A stretch of DNA of 64,000 bases from an uncultured Alphaproteobacteria bacterium (GCA_903831255.1 CAIKWZ010000013.1:124001-188000); one strand, 5' to 3'; positions 8,299 through 16,973 are shown, numbered from the stretch's first letter. The notes: generated by a model not told the origin, from the sequence alone. A program made the numbers and translations.

Positions 8299-9591
8299 AT
8301 GGAGACCGGACCGCCCAAGGCCGACCGTTCAGGCCCGGAGCTCAGAGCGGCGTCTCTGAACCTCGACTGCTTTTGTGAAACCCTCGACACCCGTCAGCTG
8401 GCCCTGGAGCTGGCGAGGGAAAGCGGGGATCCGGACTTCTACCAGGTCCATGTCGCCAGGCGGCCGCATCTGCTTTCCGGTGTGCCGGTGTTCGCTCCCC
8501 AATCAGCGCGCGACGCCATGCTGGAGACGATCACGGCCATCGAGGCGGTGGTTCGAACGCCCTCCTTTCAGGCTCGGGCACTCGAAAACACAGATATCCG
8601 CCTTGTTCGGGATCGTGGCCCGGTCGGGGTCTTTATGGGCTATGACTTCCATCTTCACGACGGACCGCCGAAACTTATCGAGATCAACACCAACGCAGGA
8701 GGCGCCTTCCTCAATGCCGCCAGCGCGCGCGCTCATAAGGCCTGTTGCGCGGAAATGGATCCCGCTTTGAACGAGGTCTGGTCCGAAGCGTTCGAAGAGA
8801 ACGTGATGGGAATGTTCCGTCAGGAGTGGGTGCGATCGGGCAGACTTCCGGAAGACCTTCAGCGCATCGCCATCGTCGATGATGATCCGTCCGGTCAGTT
8901 CCTCTATCCTGAGTTCCTGCTCGCCCGAAAACTCTTCGAACGGCATGGCGTCGAGGCCATGGTCATCGATCCCTCCGACCTGCAAGTAGACGCTACCGGC
9001 CTTACTGCAGGCGGCGTCCGCGTCGATCTGGTCTACAATCGCCTGACAGACTTCTCACTGAGCGAACCACGCCATGCCGTTCTGAGACGCGCATTGCTCG
9101 ATGACTGTGTGGCGATCACCCCGGATCCACGCGCGCATGCCCTCTATGCTGATAAACGCAATCTAGCCCTCCTCTCAGACCCAGAGTTCGGTTCAGACCT
9201 GAACGTCGAGGATCGACTGCGTTCCGCCTTGTCGACTATCCCCCGCGCCGTCCTCGTGACCCCTGAGACCTCTCAGGATCTGTGGCGGAGACGAGGGCAA
9301 GTGTTTTTCAAGCCCATATCGGGATACGGGGGCAAAGCTGTCTATCGCGGCGACAAAATCACCCGGCGGGTCTGGGAAGACATACTCCAGACCCCCTATA
9401 TCGCGCAGGATCTTGCCGCGCCGGGTGAAAGACGCATGCTGGTGGAGGGTGCGACCGTTGAACGGAAGATGGATGTGCGCATCTATACATATGACGGCGC
9501 CCCCCTCCTTGCGGCAGCCCGGCTCTACCAGGGTCAGACAACGAATTTCAGAACACCCGGGGGCGGTTTCGCACCGGTGTTTTTCGTCTGA
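8299..9591 (+). CDS. ATP-grasp-like enzyme with apparently permuted motif order
   Basis: A 430-residue protein with ATP-grasp signatures in an unusual order. The metal-binding element that normally ends the fold (PKLIEINTNAGGAFLNAA) is at about 133-150. The nucleotide-binding element (VFFKPISGYGGKAVYRGDKI) comes later, at about 336-355. It is followed by an ERKMDVRIYTYDG strand at about 390-402 and a terminal Gly-rich TTNFRTPGGGFAPVFF motif. This resembles circularly permuted ATP-grasp families. The family forms carbon-nitrogen bonds by way of acyl phosphates, but the substrate cannot be told from sequence. It is probably the last gene of the operon that begins with the TPR lipoprotein. That it is an ATP-grasp protein is likely; the exact reaction is unknown. 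Confidence 0.7.
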   Translation: METGPPKADRSGPELRAASLNLDCFCETLDTRQLALELARESGDPDFYQVHVARRPHLLSGVPVFAPQSARDAMLETITAIEAVVRTPSFQARALENTDIRLVRDRGPVGVFMGYDFHLHDGPPKLIEINTNAGGAFLNAASARAHKACCAEMDPALNEVWSEAFEENVMGMFRQEWVRSGRLPEDLQRIAIVDDDPSGQFLYPEFLLARKLFERHGVEAMVIDPSDLQVDATGLTAGGVRVDLVYNRLTDFSLSEPRHAVLRRALLDDCVAITPDPRAHALYADKRNLALLSDPEFGSDLNVEDRLRSALSTIPRAVLVTPETSQDLWRRRGQVFFKPISGYGGKAVYRGDKITRRVWEDILQTPYIAQDLAAPGERRMLVEGATVERKMDVRIYTYDGAPLLAAARLYQGQTTNFRTPGGGFAPVFFV

Positions 9592-9628
9592 CACCAGCCT
9601 TCCCTCCACTTGCCCTGCGTCGGAGCGG

Positions 9629-10837
9629 TCAGCCGAGAGGCGTCAGATTATTGCGGCCGATCGCCCCGATGCGCGTCACGCCTGCCTGTTGCATGACTGA
9701 CCGAAGTTCTTCGTCCATAATGTTCAGGACCGCCTCGACGCCCTCGGACCCGAATGCGGATAGTCCCCAGATGTAAGGGCGCCCCACACAGACGGCGCTG
9801 GCGCCAAGAGCCAGCGCCTTGAAAACGTCCGTCCCCCGGCGGATGCCGCCATCCAACAGAAGTGGAACACGGCGATTGATCTTTTCTGCAATGGCCGGCA
9901 GGGCGTCGAGAGTGCCAACCAGGCTCTCCTCGGCCCTGCCGCCGTGATTTGAAACGATGAGCCCGTCAGCGCCATAGGCAAGCGCCATCTCAGCGTCCTC
10001 AGGGGTCATGATCCCCTTCACGAGAACCTTCTTGTCGGTCCAATCCCGAAGGCGACGGATAAACTCCCAGGTCAGGGACGGATTGTTCAATGTCCTGGCT
10101 TCCCCGAGATCAAAGCGGTCGAACATCGCCTTACGCCTCACGAGATCGGCAAAGCCCGCCGAACGATCGTGACAGGAAGAACAGTCTCCCGGATCCATTC
10201 TGGCGAGACGTTCCTGCGTCTCCCGCCTCATACCGCCGGACAGGAGATCAGCGGTGAACACGATCGCGCTGGCTCCCGCTCTGTCAGCACGCGTCACCAG
10301 GGCCTTTGCGATGTCCATGTCATTCGTCGGATAAAGCTGAAACCAGATCGGACCCTGTCGATCTGCGATGACTGTTTCGATCGAGATATTGGTCATCGTA
10401 GAGAGTATCTGCAGCGCGCCGCGCGACCGAGCCGCTCGCGCCACAGGCCGCTCCGCCTCATGATGATAGGCACGCTGGCTCGCTACAGGGGCGAGGACCA
10501 CGGGAGACGCCCACGTCTCGCCGAGAAGCTTCGTAGTCAGATCTATTCTGGATACATCGATGAGACGACGGGCCCGGATTCCCCAGTTCCGGTAGGCCGC
10601 TCGGTTGGCGTCAATCGTACCGTCGTCAAGAACGCCCGTCTGAAGATAGCCGAAATGGGCCGGGCGCATGGTCCGTTCCGCAATCGGCAGAAAGTCAGAA
10701 ACATTCAACGCTTCCTTCGCCTCGAGGATATCCCGCGGCGAAACGCGGAGCGTTTGGGCCAGCGCTGCTCCTGAAATACCTCCCGCAGCCGCGCCGAGCG
10801 TCAGAAAGCGGAGGAAGCGTCTTCTGTAAGGATCCAC
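9629..10837 (-). CDS. FMN-dependent alpha-hydroxy-acid oxidase/dehydrogenase, Tat-exported, with CxxCH motif
   Basis: A member of the lactate oxidase / glycolate oxidase / LldD family, which oxidises L-2-hydroxy acids to 2-oxo acids with FMN. The start is placed at the GTG at 10837, preceded by GGAGAGG, giving 402 residues. The N-terminus then reads YRRRFLRFLTLGAAAGG and has an AQ cleavage-like end, a good twin-arginine signal. The catalytic signature SNHGGR and the phosphate-binding DGGIRRGTDVFKALALGA segment are intact. An extra CSSCH sequence (about Cys219-His223 from this start) sits in the variable loop before the catalytic region and could bind haem c. An upstream in-frame start at 10885 is possible but weaker. 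The gene is divergent from ftsH. Confidence 0.85.
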   Translation of the reverse strand: MDPYRRRFLRFLTLGAAAGGISGAALAQTLRVSPRDILEAKEALNVSDFLPIAERTMRPAHFGYLQTGVLDDGTIDANRAAYRNWGIRARRLIDVSRIDLTTKLLGETWASPVVLAPVASQRAYHHEAERPVARAARSRGALQILSTMTNISIETVIADRQGPIWFQLYPTNDMDIAKALVTRADRAGASAIVFTADLLSGGMRRETQERLARMDPGDCSSCHDRSAGFADLVRRKAMFDRFDLGEARTLNNPSLTWEFIRRLRDWTDKKVLVKGIMTPEDAEMALAYGADGLIVSNHGGRAEESLVGTLDALPAIAEKINRRVPLLLDGGIRRGTDVFKALALGASAVCVGRPYIWGLSAFGSEGVEAVLNIMDEELRSVMQQAGVTRIGAIGRNNLTPLG

Positions 10838-11012
10838 AATCGGCCTCTCCACCTGCGCTCTCCAACGCTCCGGCAAGCATCGCACCCCAAGCCGAGCGCG
10901 CGCAAATCGCGAAGACCTTTTCTCACGAGGCTCAGCTTCACGATGCGGGCCAACAAATCAAGATGGCCTCCGAAACAGAAGACGCATCAGGTTTTTGTGT
11001 AACCGCCTCCAG

Positions 11013-11026
11013 TTGACCTGACGCAA
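11013..11026. promoter_or_regulatory. Degenerate FNR/FixK-like box between the hydroxy-acid oxidase and ftsH genes
   Basis: TTGAC-CTGA-CGCAA keeps the left half-site and the TTG-N8-CAA core, but the right half deviates from GTCAA. It lies in the 223-bp divergent region. The match is weaker than the sites at 1333, 5384 and 13548 and is credible mainly because of them. Confidence 0.3.
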
Positions 11027-11060
11027 GACCAAGTCGGATCAAACAAAGGCCTATGGAGGC

Positions 11061-13010
11061 ATGGCTCTGCAAGCGTCCTCCGATCCTCGCCGCCGTCGTC
11101 AACCCAACCTCCCCTCATCTGATCCCTCCCAGGAGAGGGAGGGGGGGCTGGGGGTGTGGCTGATTATTGGGGCGGTTGCAGCTTTGTGGCTTCTCCCGGC
11201 GGCGCTGTCGCTTCTCAATCCCGTCCAGACGATCTCCTACGATACGTTTGAAAACTGGCTGAAGTCGGACCGCATTCAGAGCGTACGCGTGACGCCCGAC
11301 CGCATCGAGGGAACCGCAAAGGGAGCCAAAGGAGGAGAGGCTGAGGAAGAGTTCCTGACGCTTCGGGTCGATCCTGACCTCGCCAGGCAGTTCATCGACC
11401 GGGGAGTTCGGGTGGAGGGAGCCCCCTCCTCCGGCCTCCTGACGCGTATCCTTGGCTGGGTCGCGCCTGCGCTGATCTTCTATCTCGTTCTGATGCTTCT
11501 CAGCGCCCGTGCAGGCGGCGGCGGAGGGATCGCCAGCTACCTGTCCGTTGGACGTTCCCCAGCGAAACTCTATCGCGATACTGGATCAACGGTCGCATTT
11601 GACGACATAGCCGGGGTCGACGAGGCGAAGGCCGAGCTCCGTGAAGTTGTTGAGTTTCTGAAAAATCCGAAAGCGTTCGGCCGCCTGGGCGCCCGGTCGC
11701 CTAAGGGAATTCTTCTTGTGGGCCCTCCAGGAACCGGCAAGACCCTGATGGCCCGCGCCGTGGCTGGCGAAGCCGGAGTTCCTTTCTTCTCCATTTCGGG
11801 GTCGGAATTCGTTGAGATGTTTGTAGGGGTCGGCGCTGCGCGTGTCCGAGACCTTTTTGAGCAGGCGCGGCGTGCAGCTCCGAGCATCATCTTCATCGAC
11901 GAGCTGGATGCTCTGGGCCGTGCACGAGGCAGCGTCTTTATCGGCGGCTACGATGAGAAGGAACAGACGCTAAACCAGCTACTTGCCGAGATCGACGGCT
12001 TTGATCCAAGCTCAGGGGTAATTCTGCTGGCAGCCACCAATCGTCCTGAGATCCTCGACAAGGCTCTTCTACGAGCCGGGCGCTTTGACCGTCAGGTTCT
12101 CGTCGATCGTCCCGATCAGGGGGGACGACTGGCCATTTTGAAGGTTCACGCACGCAAGATCCGTCTGGCGCCGGACATGGATCTCGAGGCCGTCGCAGGC
12201 CTTACAACGGGATTTGTAGGCGCCGATCTCGCCAATCTCGTCAATGAGGCTGCAATCGCCGCCACACGACGAAGCGGAACGTTCGTCACCCTTGCCGACT
12301 TCGAGACTGCAATCGAGCGCATCGTCGCCGGCATCGAGAAACGCAGCCGAGTGCTTCGGCCCTCAGAGCGAAAGCGCGTCGCTGTTCATGAAATGGGACA
12401 TGCTCTGGTGGCGTCCGACCTCCCATCGGTCGATCCTGTTCAGAAGGTCTCGATCATTCCCAGAGGGCTCGGGGCCCTCGGCTACACCCTGCAACGCCCG
12501 TCGGAGGAGCGCTTCGTGCTCTCCCGTACCGATCTTGAAGAGCGACTGGCCGTTCTCCTCGGAGGACGGGCCGCTGAAGCCCTCGTGTATCACGAGGATG
12601 TCTCGACAGGAGCCGCTGACGACCTTCAGCATGCAACACAGATCGCCCTGGACATGGTCGAGCGCTATGGCATGACCGCTGAGATCGGCGAGCGCAGCCT
12701 GGCCTCCAAAGCCGATTCCCTCGCCAGTCCGTTTCCCGGCATGTCAGGAGCTTCTCAGGATACGCAGAGAGATGTCGACCTGGCGGTTCGAAAGCTCCTT
12801 CACAAGGCATCCGAAACGGCAGAGGGCATTCTCAGACGTCGTCGGCCCGACCTTGATCAGGGCGTGGAGCTCCTCCTTCGCAGCGAGACACTCAACGCAT
12901 CCCAGTTCCCGGCGCTCCTGAAGCGATCCGAAGCGAGGCCCCCTTCACCATCCGGACAAGCCGCAAACTCCAGCGCGACAGCTGCGCTCATCTCTTCGGG
13001 GGCATCATAA
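11061..13010 (+). CDS. ftsH: FtsH/Yme1-type ATP-dependent zinc metalloprotease (accessory copy)
   Basis: A 649-residue membrane AAA protease. Two membrane segments (about 31-53 and 126-148) flank a short periplasmic domain. The AAA module has Walker A GPPGTGKT (about 221-228), Walker B IIFIDE (about 276-281) and the arginine-finger region LLRAGRFDR. The zinc site reads HEMGH (about 443-447), where housekeeping FtsH usually has HEAGH, with a downstream Asp-rich segment supplying the third ligand. It degrades misassembled or unneeded membrane and cytosolic proteins. The neighbours (BON protein, universal stress protein, acyl-CoA synthetase) and the divergent motif suggest a second, stress-dedicated FtsH. 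An AAAGG lies 12 bases upstream of the ATG; a GGAGG directly abuts it. Confidence 0.9.
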   Translation: MALQASSDPRRRRQPNLPSSDPSQEREGGLGVWLIIGAVAALWLLPAALSLLNPVQTISYDTFENWLKSDRIQSVRVTPDRIEGTAKGAKGGEAEEEFLTLRVDPDLARQFIDRGVRVEGAPSSGLLTRILGWVAPALIFYLVLMLLSARAGGGGGIASYLSVGRSPAKLYRDTGSTVAFDDIAGVDEAKAELREVVEFLKNPKAFGRLGARSPKGILLVGPPGTGKTLMARAVAGEAGVPFFSISGSEFVEMFVGVGAARVRDLFEQARRAAPSIIFIDELDALGRARGSVFIGGYDEKEQTLNQLLAEIDGFDPSSGVILLAATNRPEILDKALLRAGRFDRQVLVDRPDQGGRLAILKVHARKIRLAPDMDLEAVAGLTTGFVGADLANLVNEAAIAATRRSGTFVTLADFETAIERIVAGIEKRSRVLRPSERKRVAVHEMGHALVASDLPSVDPVQKVSIIPRGLGALGYTLQRPSEERFVLSRTDLEERLAVLLGGRAAEALVYHEDVSTGAADDLQHATQIALDMVERYGMTAEIGERSLASKADSLASPFPGMSGASQDTQRDVDLAVRKLLHKASETAEGILRRRRPDLDQGVELLLRSETLNASQFPALLKRSEARPPSPSGQAANSSATAALISSGAS

Positions 13011-13021
13011 ATGAACAGCGC

Positions 13022-13498
13022 CTATGTGGGCGTCTGTCCGGATCCTGCTCCGGCAACGGGCCATTGCCTGTCGATCCGATCGATCTGATCGAGAAGCTGC
13101 TCAAGACGGCGGCTCAGGCTGACAGCGTCGGAGCTAAAGACAGCGGCTGCTTCGTCAAGGCCAAAGTCCAGCGCGGACACCAGGAACAGCGCGCCTCTCA
13201 CGTCATCGGGCGCGATACGAAAGGGGCCTGTCGACGTTTCGGAAATCACCTTCGCCGCCTCGACCAGTCCAAGGCCGGCAGGTCCCGATCGGGCGGACGG
13301 GGCTGCCTCGACAATTGCCTGGAAGACTCGTGATCTCTTGATCGCGGATCGCTCGCTTTCACCATCGTTCCGACCCTGATCCAGACTGGCAAGACAGGTC
13401 TCAACAAAGGACGGCGCCTTGCAGGTCGGAACACCCAGAACAGATGCAAACGCCATCAGCTCCGTTGTAGCGGTTTCAGATCTCCATGCTTCCATCAT
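13022..13498 (-). CDS. Hypothetical protein
   Basis: A 158-residue, predominantly helical, soluble protein without recognisable domain, signal sequence or membrane segment. The C-terminal part (about 115-150: DEAAAVFSSDAVSLSRRLEQ and following) looks amphipathic. It is transcribed divergently from the BON-domain gene, and an FNR/FixK-type box (13548-13561) lies between them. Its 3' end lies close to the convergent ftsH stop (11 bp). It probably belongs to the same stress regulon; no function can be assigned. Confidence 0.55.
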   Translation of the reverse strand: MMEAWRSETATTELMAFASVLGVPTCKAPSFVETCLASLDQGRNDGESERSAIKRSRVFQAIVEAAPSARSGPAGLGLVEAAKVISETSTGPFRIAPDDVRGALFLVSALDFGLDEAAAVFSSDAVSLSRRLEQLLDQIDRIDRQWPVAGAGSGQTPT

Positions 13499-13547
13499 GT
13501 CACACCTCCACTCTCATTTTCCTTTCGCATGTCCGGCCCGTTCAAAG

Positions 13548-13561
13548 TTGATGAATGTCAA
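13548..13561. promoter_or_regulatory. FNR/FixK/Dnr-type box between divergent genes
   Basis: TTGAT-GAAT-GTCAA is a full match to the TTGAY-N4-GTCAA pattern. It is 49 bp upstream of the minus-strand hypothetical gene start and 71 bp upstream of the BON-domain gene start, so it could serve either or both. Confidence 0.6.
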
Positions 13562-13632
13562 CGCATGTCAGCCGGCATGAGAGAGAGTGCGAAGGCCGCA
13601 GTGTCCGCGGCTCCAACACTGGAGATACCGAC

Positions 13633-14280
13633 ATGGACGACAAGACAATCAAGACCCTGGTCATGGATGAATTGGAATGGGAGCCGTCCATAGACTCCAA
13701 TGATATCGGCGTGGCCGTTCAGGACGGAATCGTGAAGCTTTCCGGGTTTGTCGCCAACTACGCTCAGAAGCTGGATGCGGAAACCGCCGTCAAGCGCGTC
13801 AAAGGCGTCAGGGGTTATGTCGAGGATCTTGAGGTCAGACCCTTCGCACAGCCCTTTACCGATGAAGCTCTGGCGACGCGTATCGCCAATGTTATCGACT
13901 GGGACACGACCATCCCGAAAGGTCAGATCAAGGCCAAGGTCGAAAAGGGCTATGTCACGCTCAGCGGCCAGGTGGAGTGGCAGTATCAGCGCACAGCCGC
14001 GGAGAATGTCGTCCGTCCGCTTCAGGGCGTTCGCGGCGTCAGTAACCAGGTCACCGTCAAGGCCCGGGTTCAGGCGAATGATGTCAAAAAACGTATCGAA
14101 GACGCTCTGGCCCGTCAGGCGGAACTCGAGGCGTCTAAAATCCGGGTGACGATCGATGGCGGAAAGGTGCGCCTCGATGGAAAGGTAAGGGCGTGGTTCG
14201 AACGTGACCTTGCGGAGCGGGCAGCCTGGGCGGCGCCAGGCGTCACGATGGTGGAGGACAATGTCTCCGTCGGCCTCTGA
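13633..14280 (+). CDS. Triple BON-domain protein (OsmY-like)
   Basis: The start is placed at the ATG at 13633, with GGAGAT just upstream; a longer in-frame extension to 13555 would run back to the FNR-type box. The product is 215 residues and consists of three consecutive BON domains (about 1-70, 77-145 and 147-215). Each begins with a short helix and ends in a VKGVRGV.N or equivalent strand. BON domains bind phospholipid surfaces and occur in osmotic-shock proteins such as OsmY. No signal peptide is visible, so it is probably cytoplasmic, as with many BON proteins of stress clusters. A 10-bp hairpin follows 10 nt after the stop. Confidence 0.85.
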   Translation: MDDKTIKTLVMDELEWEPSIDSNDIGVAVQDGIVKLSGFVANYAQKLDAETAVKRVKGVRGYVEDLEVRPFAQPFTDEALATRIANVIDWDTTIPKGQIKAKVEKGYVTLSGQVEWQYQRTAAENVVRPLQGVRGVSNQVTVKARVQANDVKKRIEDALARQAELEASKIRVTIDGGKVRLDGKVRAWFERDLAERAAWAAPGVTMVEDNVSVGL

Positions 14281-14289
14281 CGGATGACC

Positions 14290-14315
14290 GGAGGCCGCCT
14301 GAAAGGGCGGCCTCC
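14290..14315. terminator. Hairpin between convergent BON and universal stress protein genes
   Basis: A perfect 10-bp inverted repeat (GGAGGCCGCC / GGCGGCCTCC, loop TGAAAG) begins 10 nt after the BON gene stop and lies in the gap between convergent genes. There is no clear T-tract, so it may end transcription weakly or mainly protect the 3' end. Confidence 0.5.
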
Positions 14316-14468
14316 CTCGTCGGCCAGGGAACCTGCTCCTGCCAGCCCTGGCGCCTCGGGGCTCCATGACCGCCGTCCTGCTCAAGCAGGGGCGCCGCAG
14401 GCGCCGATGGAAGGTTTCGCGACGCCGTCCCTTCACGTCCCGGCGAGGCTCGCCGTCTCAATGAGATC

Positions 14469-15317
14469 TCAATGAGAGAAGCAAACCGCAAGACGTGTCG
14501 TCTGCAGGATTTTTCGGGTCACGCCCCCCATCAAGCGCTCACGCCAGGGCGAACGACCAAACGCGCCCATCACGATCAGATCGGCTCCAAATCCGTCAGC
14601 TGTGCTCAGGATACCTTCGGCCACTCCATCGGAAGTCGCCGGACATTCCGGCCCCTCAATCTTCACGCCATGCCGTGACAGGTGAGTGCACAATCGAAGA
14701 AGGCCGCCATTATCAGTTCCATCCAGTCTGTCCTCCGGTCCGGAGTGCATGACGAGAACAGCCTGCGCCCGGATCAACAGCGGCAGGGCGTCATGCGCCG
14801 CCCGGGACGCTTCTCGGGATCCGTTCCAGCACAGAAGAATTCTCTTGCCGATCATCGACCATCCTGGACGCCGGGGAAGCATGAGACATGGACGACCCGA
14901 CCCCATCAAACCGCCTGTGAGAACACTCTCGTCCAGCGACGCGCCATCCCCGTCGGCTGGCTGACCAAAGATCAGGAGATCGCTGCTGCGCGCCAGCGAC
15001 GCAACCAGTCGCGAGACGTCGGCATGAGGGGCCTCAAGGACGCTTATCGCGCGTCGGGAGTGTGAAGGAGCGTCGCCCTCTTCAAGGGCTTCCATCAACC
15101 GACCAGCGTCGTCTCTTGCCAACCGTCGCGCCTGCTCGTGCGCGTCCGCCATTGCGGGAGATCCGCCCCCTACCGTCATGGCGGTCATCTCCGCTATGAC
15201 GCACACGGACAGATCCGCCTCGGAAGCAGAGGCGATTTCGCCAGCACATACCGCCCGTGCGATCCCACTGTCCGTTCCATCCGCGAACACCAGGATATCT
15301 CTCCAGACCATCGGCAC
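14469..15317 (-). CDS. Tandem universal stress protein (UspA family)
   Basis: A 282-residue protein made of two Usp domains (about 1-150 and 155-282). The second carries a near-canonical ATP-binding signature, GAFGRSPWRERLMGGVTRKIL in outline (G-x2-G-x9-G-x-[ST]), and begins with the usual KRILLCWNGSREA strand. The first domain lacks this signature. Tandem Usp proteins with one ATP-binding half are common in stress clusters and respond to hypoxia or starvation, but their molecular target is generally unknown. The gene is divergent from the cyclase-family gene. A TTG-N8-CAA element at 15374-15387 lies 57 bp upstream. Confidence 0.85.
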   Translation of the reverse strand: MPMVWRDILVFADGTDSGIARAVCAGEIASASEADLSVCVIAEMTAMTVGGGSPAMADAHEQARRLARDDAGRLMEALEEGDAPSHSRRAISVLEAPHADVSRLVASLARSSDLLIFGQPADGDGASLDESVLTGGLMGSGRPCLMLPRRPGWSMIGKRILLCWNGSREASRAAHDALPLLIRAQAVLVMHSGPEDRLDGTDNGGLLRLCTHLSRHGVKIEGPECPATSDGVAEGILSTADGFGADLIVMGAFGRSPWRERLMGGVTRKILQTTRLAVCFSH

Positions 15318-15373
15318 ACCTCTCCACGAATTGGCGCAGGGAAGCCTTCTATTCCCTGACGGAATAGCTGGCC

Positions 15374-15387
15374 TTGCGATCGAACAA
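15374..15387. promoter_or_regulatory. Weak FNR-like TTG-N8-CAA element
   Basis: Only the outer core of an FNR/FixK box is kept (TTGCG-ATCG-AACAA). It lies in the 238-bp divergent gap between the universal stress protein and cyclase genes. Such a core is expected by chance now and then; I report it because stronger boxes occur in the same island. Confidence 0.2.
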
Positions 15388-15555
15388 GCGGATCGCGCTC
15401 TCTGCTTCGGTCCTGCGCGGATGATTCTGAGGCTTCCGCTGATTGCAATTCAGCCTCACGCTTCTGGATTGAAGGTCTGCAGGATGTCGGGCAAAGTCGC
15501 CGTCCTGAGGCAGTCGACGACATTCGGCTGGCCATCCTCGTCCGGAGCATGCCGA

Positions 15556-16335
15556 ATGGCTCGTCACATCATCGACCTGTCGATCGCTCTTGAAGTCGGC
15601 GTTCCCTCGGACCCTCCGGGCATGGAGCCGAAAATCACATATCGCTCCCATGCGGAAACGGTCGGGGACATGGCCCGCTCTTTTCCCGGACTTACGCGAG
15701 CGGATATGCCGGATGGAGAAGGATGGGCGGTGGAGACGGTCGAGATCTCGACCCATAACGGCACCCACATGGATGCACCCTGGCATTTCCACTCGACAAC
15801 AGATCACGGCGCGAGGCGTGCTCCCTCAATTGACGAGACGCCGCTGGAGTACTGCTTCAAACCAGGGGTGAAACTCGACTTCCGTCACCTTCCCGACGGC
15901 CATGTCGCAGGACCGAAAGATATTGAAGCTGAGCTCAGACGAATAGGATACGAATTACAGCCTCTCGATATCGTTCTGGTGAACACGAGGGCGGGAGAGA
16001 TTTTCGGTCATCCCGACTACATCCATGCTGGCTGCGGCATGGGACGAGAGGCCACACTCTACCTGACTGAACGAGGCGTCCGCGTCGTGGGCACCGACGC
16101 CTGGTCGTGGGACGCACCCTTTAGCCATACCGCACGCCGCTGGGCGGAAAAGCGAGATCCCGCTATCATCTGGGAGGGCCATAAGGCGGGCCGCGAGATC
16201 CCTTATTGGCAAATGGAGAAGCTCGCGAACCTGTCGTCGCTCCCTGCATTCGGCTACGAGATCGCCTGTTTCCCGGTCAAGATAAAGGGGGCCTCTGCAG
16301 GCTGGTCGAGGGTCGTCGCTATTCTTGAAGCCTGA
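15556..16335 (+). CDS. Cyclase-family / kynurenine-formamidase-like metal-dependent hydrolase
   Basis: A 259-residue protein starting at the ATG at 15556, with GGAG at 15544-15547. A longer in-frame start at 15178 would overlap the divergent usp gene and adds no recognisable sequence. The family motif HNGTHMDAPWHF (about residues 65-76) supplies the metal-binding His-x-Gly-Thr-His-x-Asp ligands. The mid-protein segment VLVNTRAGEIFG and the later WSWDAPF stretch are also typical. Members hydrolyse amide, lactone or cyclic substrates such as N-formylkynurenine or isatin. The substrate here is unknown. No signal peptide, so cytoplasmic, unlike the secreted homologue at 34083. Confidence 0.8.
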   Translation: MARHIIDLSIALEVGVPSDPPGMEPKITYRSHAETVGDMARSFPGLTRADMPDGEGWAVETVEISTHNGTHMDAPWHFHSTTDHGARRAPSIDETPLEYCFKPGVKLDFRHLPDGHVAGPKDIEAELRRIGYELQPLDIVLVNTRAGEIFGHPDYIHAGCGMGREATLYLTERGVRVVGTDAWSWDAPFSHTARRWAEKRDPAIIWEGHKAGREIPYWQMEKLANLSSLPAFGYEIACFPVKIKGASAGWSRVVAILEA

Positions 16336-16655
16336 GTTGTCCCCAACCCTGCTGCTCGAACAGGGCAAACGGCGGCTCCGCAGATCCGCATTGGGCAAAG
16401 CGCCCGAAGGACAGGTCCGGAGGCCGCGCCTTGCCTTCAGCCGAAAGATGGCCGCCGCCAGACTTTAGATGACACGCATCAGGATTCCCGAAGCCTAAAT
16501 CGGCCCCCGACGCCGCGGCGCCGGGCATGCCCGCTGATCGCCCGGATCATTCCGGTCGACAATTTGCGACAAAGAACTGCGAAGCTGGCAAAGGCTGGTT
16601 ACAGGTCTGGCGTCTGTTCGCCGCACAGACATCTAACTCGAGAGGAAAGCCAACC

Positions 16656-16922
16656 GTGCGGTGGAGACATTATCTGGTTATGGGGCTGACCTGCCTGACA
16701 CCTGCAGGAGGCGCGATCACGGGCCAGCCCCCATCGTTATGACGTCATGCCGGGCCGCCGGTTTATCGCCCAGGATGCAAACTTCTGTATCTCGATCGCC
16801 GCGGCTCGTTCATTCAGGAGCCGAGGACCGTCTCGCGAACGAAGACTGATTCTCATGCCTTTGAGATCCTGACGAGTTTACGTCGACGGGAGGTCTCGTC
16901 ATTGATCGGATATCTTGAGTAG
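16656..16922 (+). pseudogene. Possible decayed small secreted protein with an in-frame TGA
   Basis: This lies in the 638-bp gap between two genes. A GTG at 16656 is preceded by GAGAGGAAA and encodes a short signal-peptide-like sequence (RWRHYLVMGLTCLTPAGG) before a TGA at 16740-16742. The same frame stays open for another 59 codons, to a TAG at 16920. Either this is a coincidence, or a short secreted protein has been interrupted by one nonsense mutation. I see nothing else in the 16336-16973 gap. Confidence 0.2.
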
Positions 16923-16973
16923 CACTGCGACCATCACCCTTCGGAAGTTATCGCCTCACCGGGAGACTTGATT

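Noticed and set aside
13558-14436. 292-codon open frame on the minus strand
   Set aside because: It is antisense to the triple-BON gene; the BON repeats are obvious on the plus strand.
15178-15555. N-terminal extension of the cyclase-family gene
   Set aside because: It would overlap the divergent usp start and lacks family sequence; GGAG before the ATG at 15556 fixes the start.
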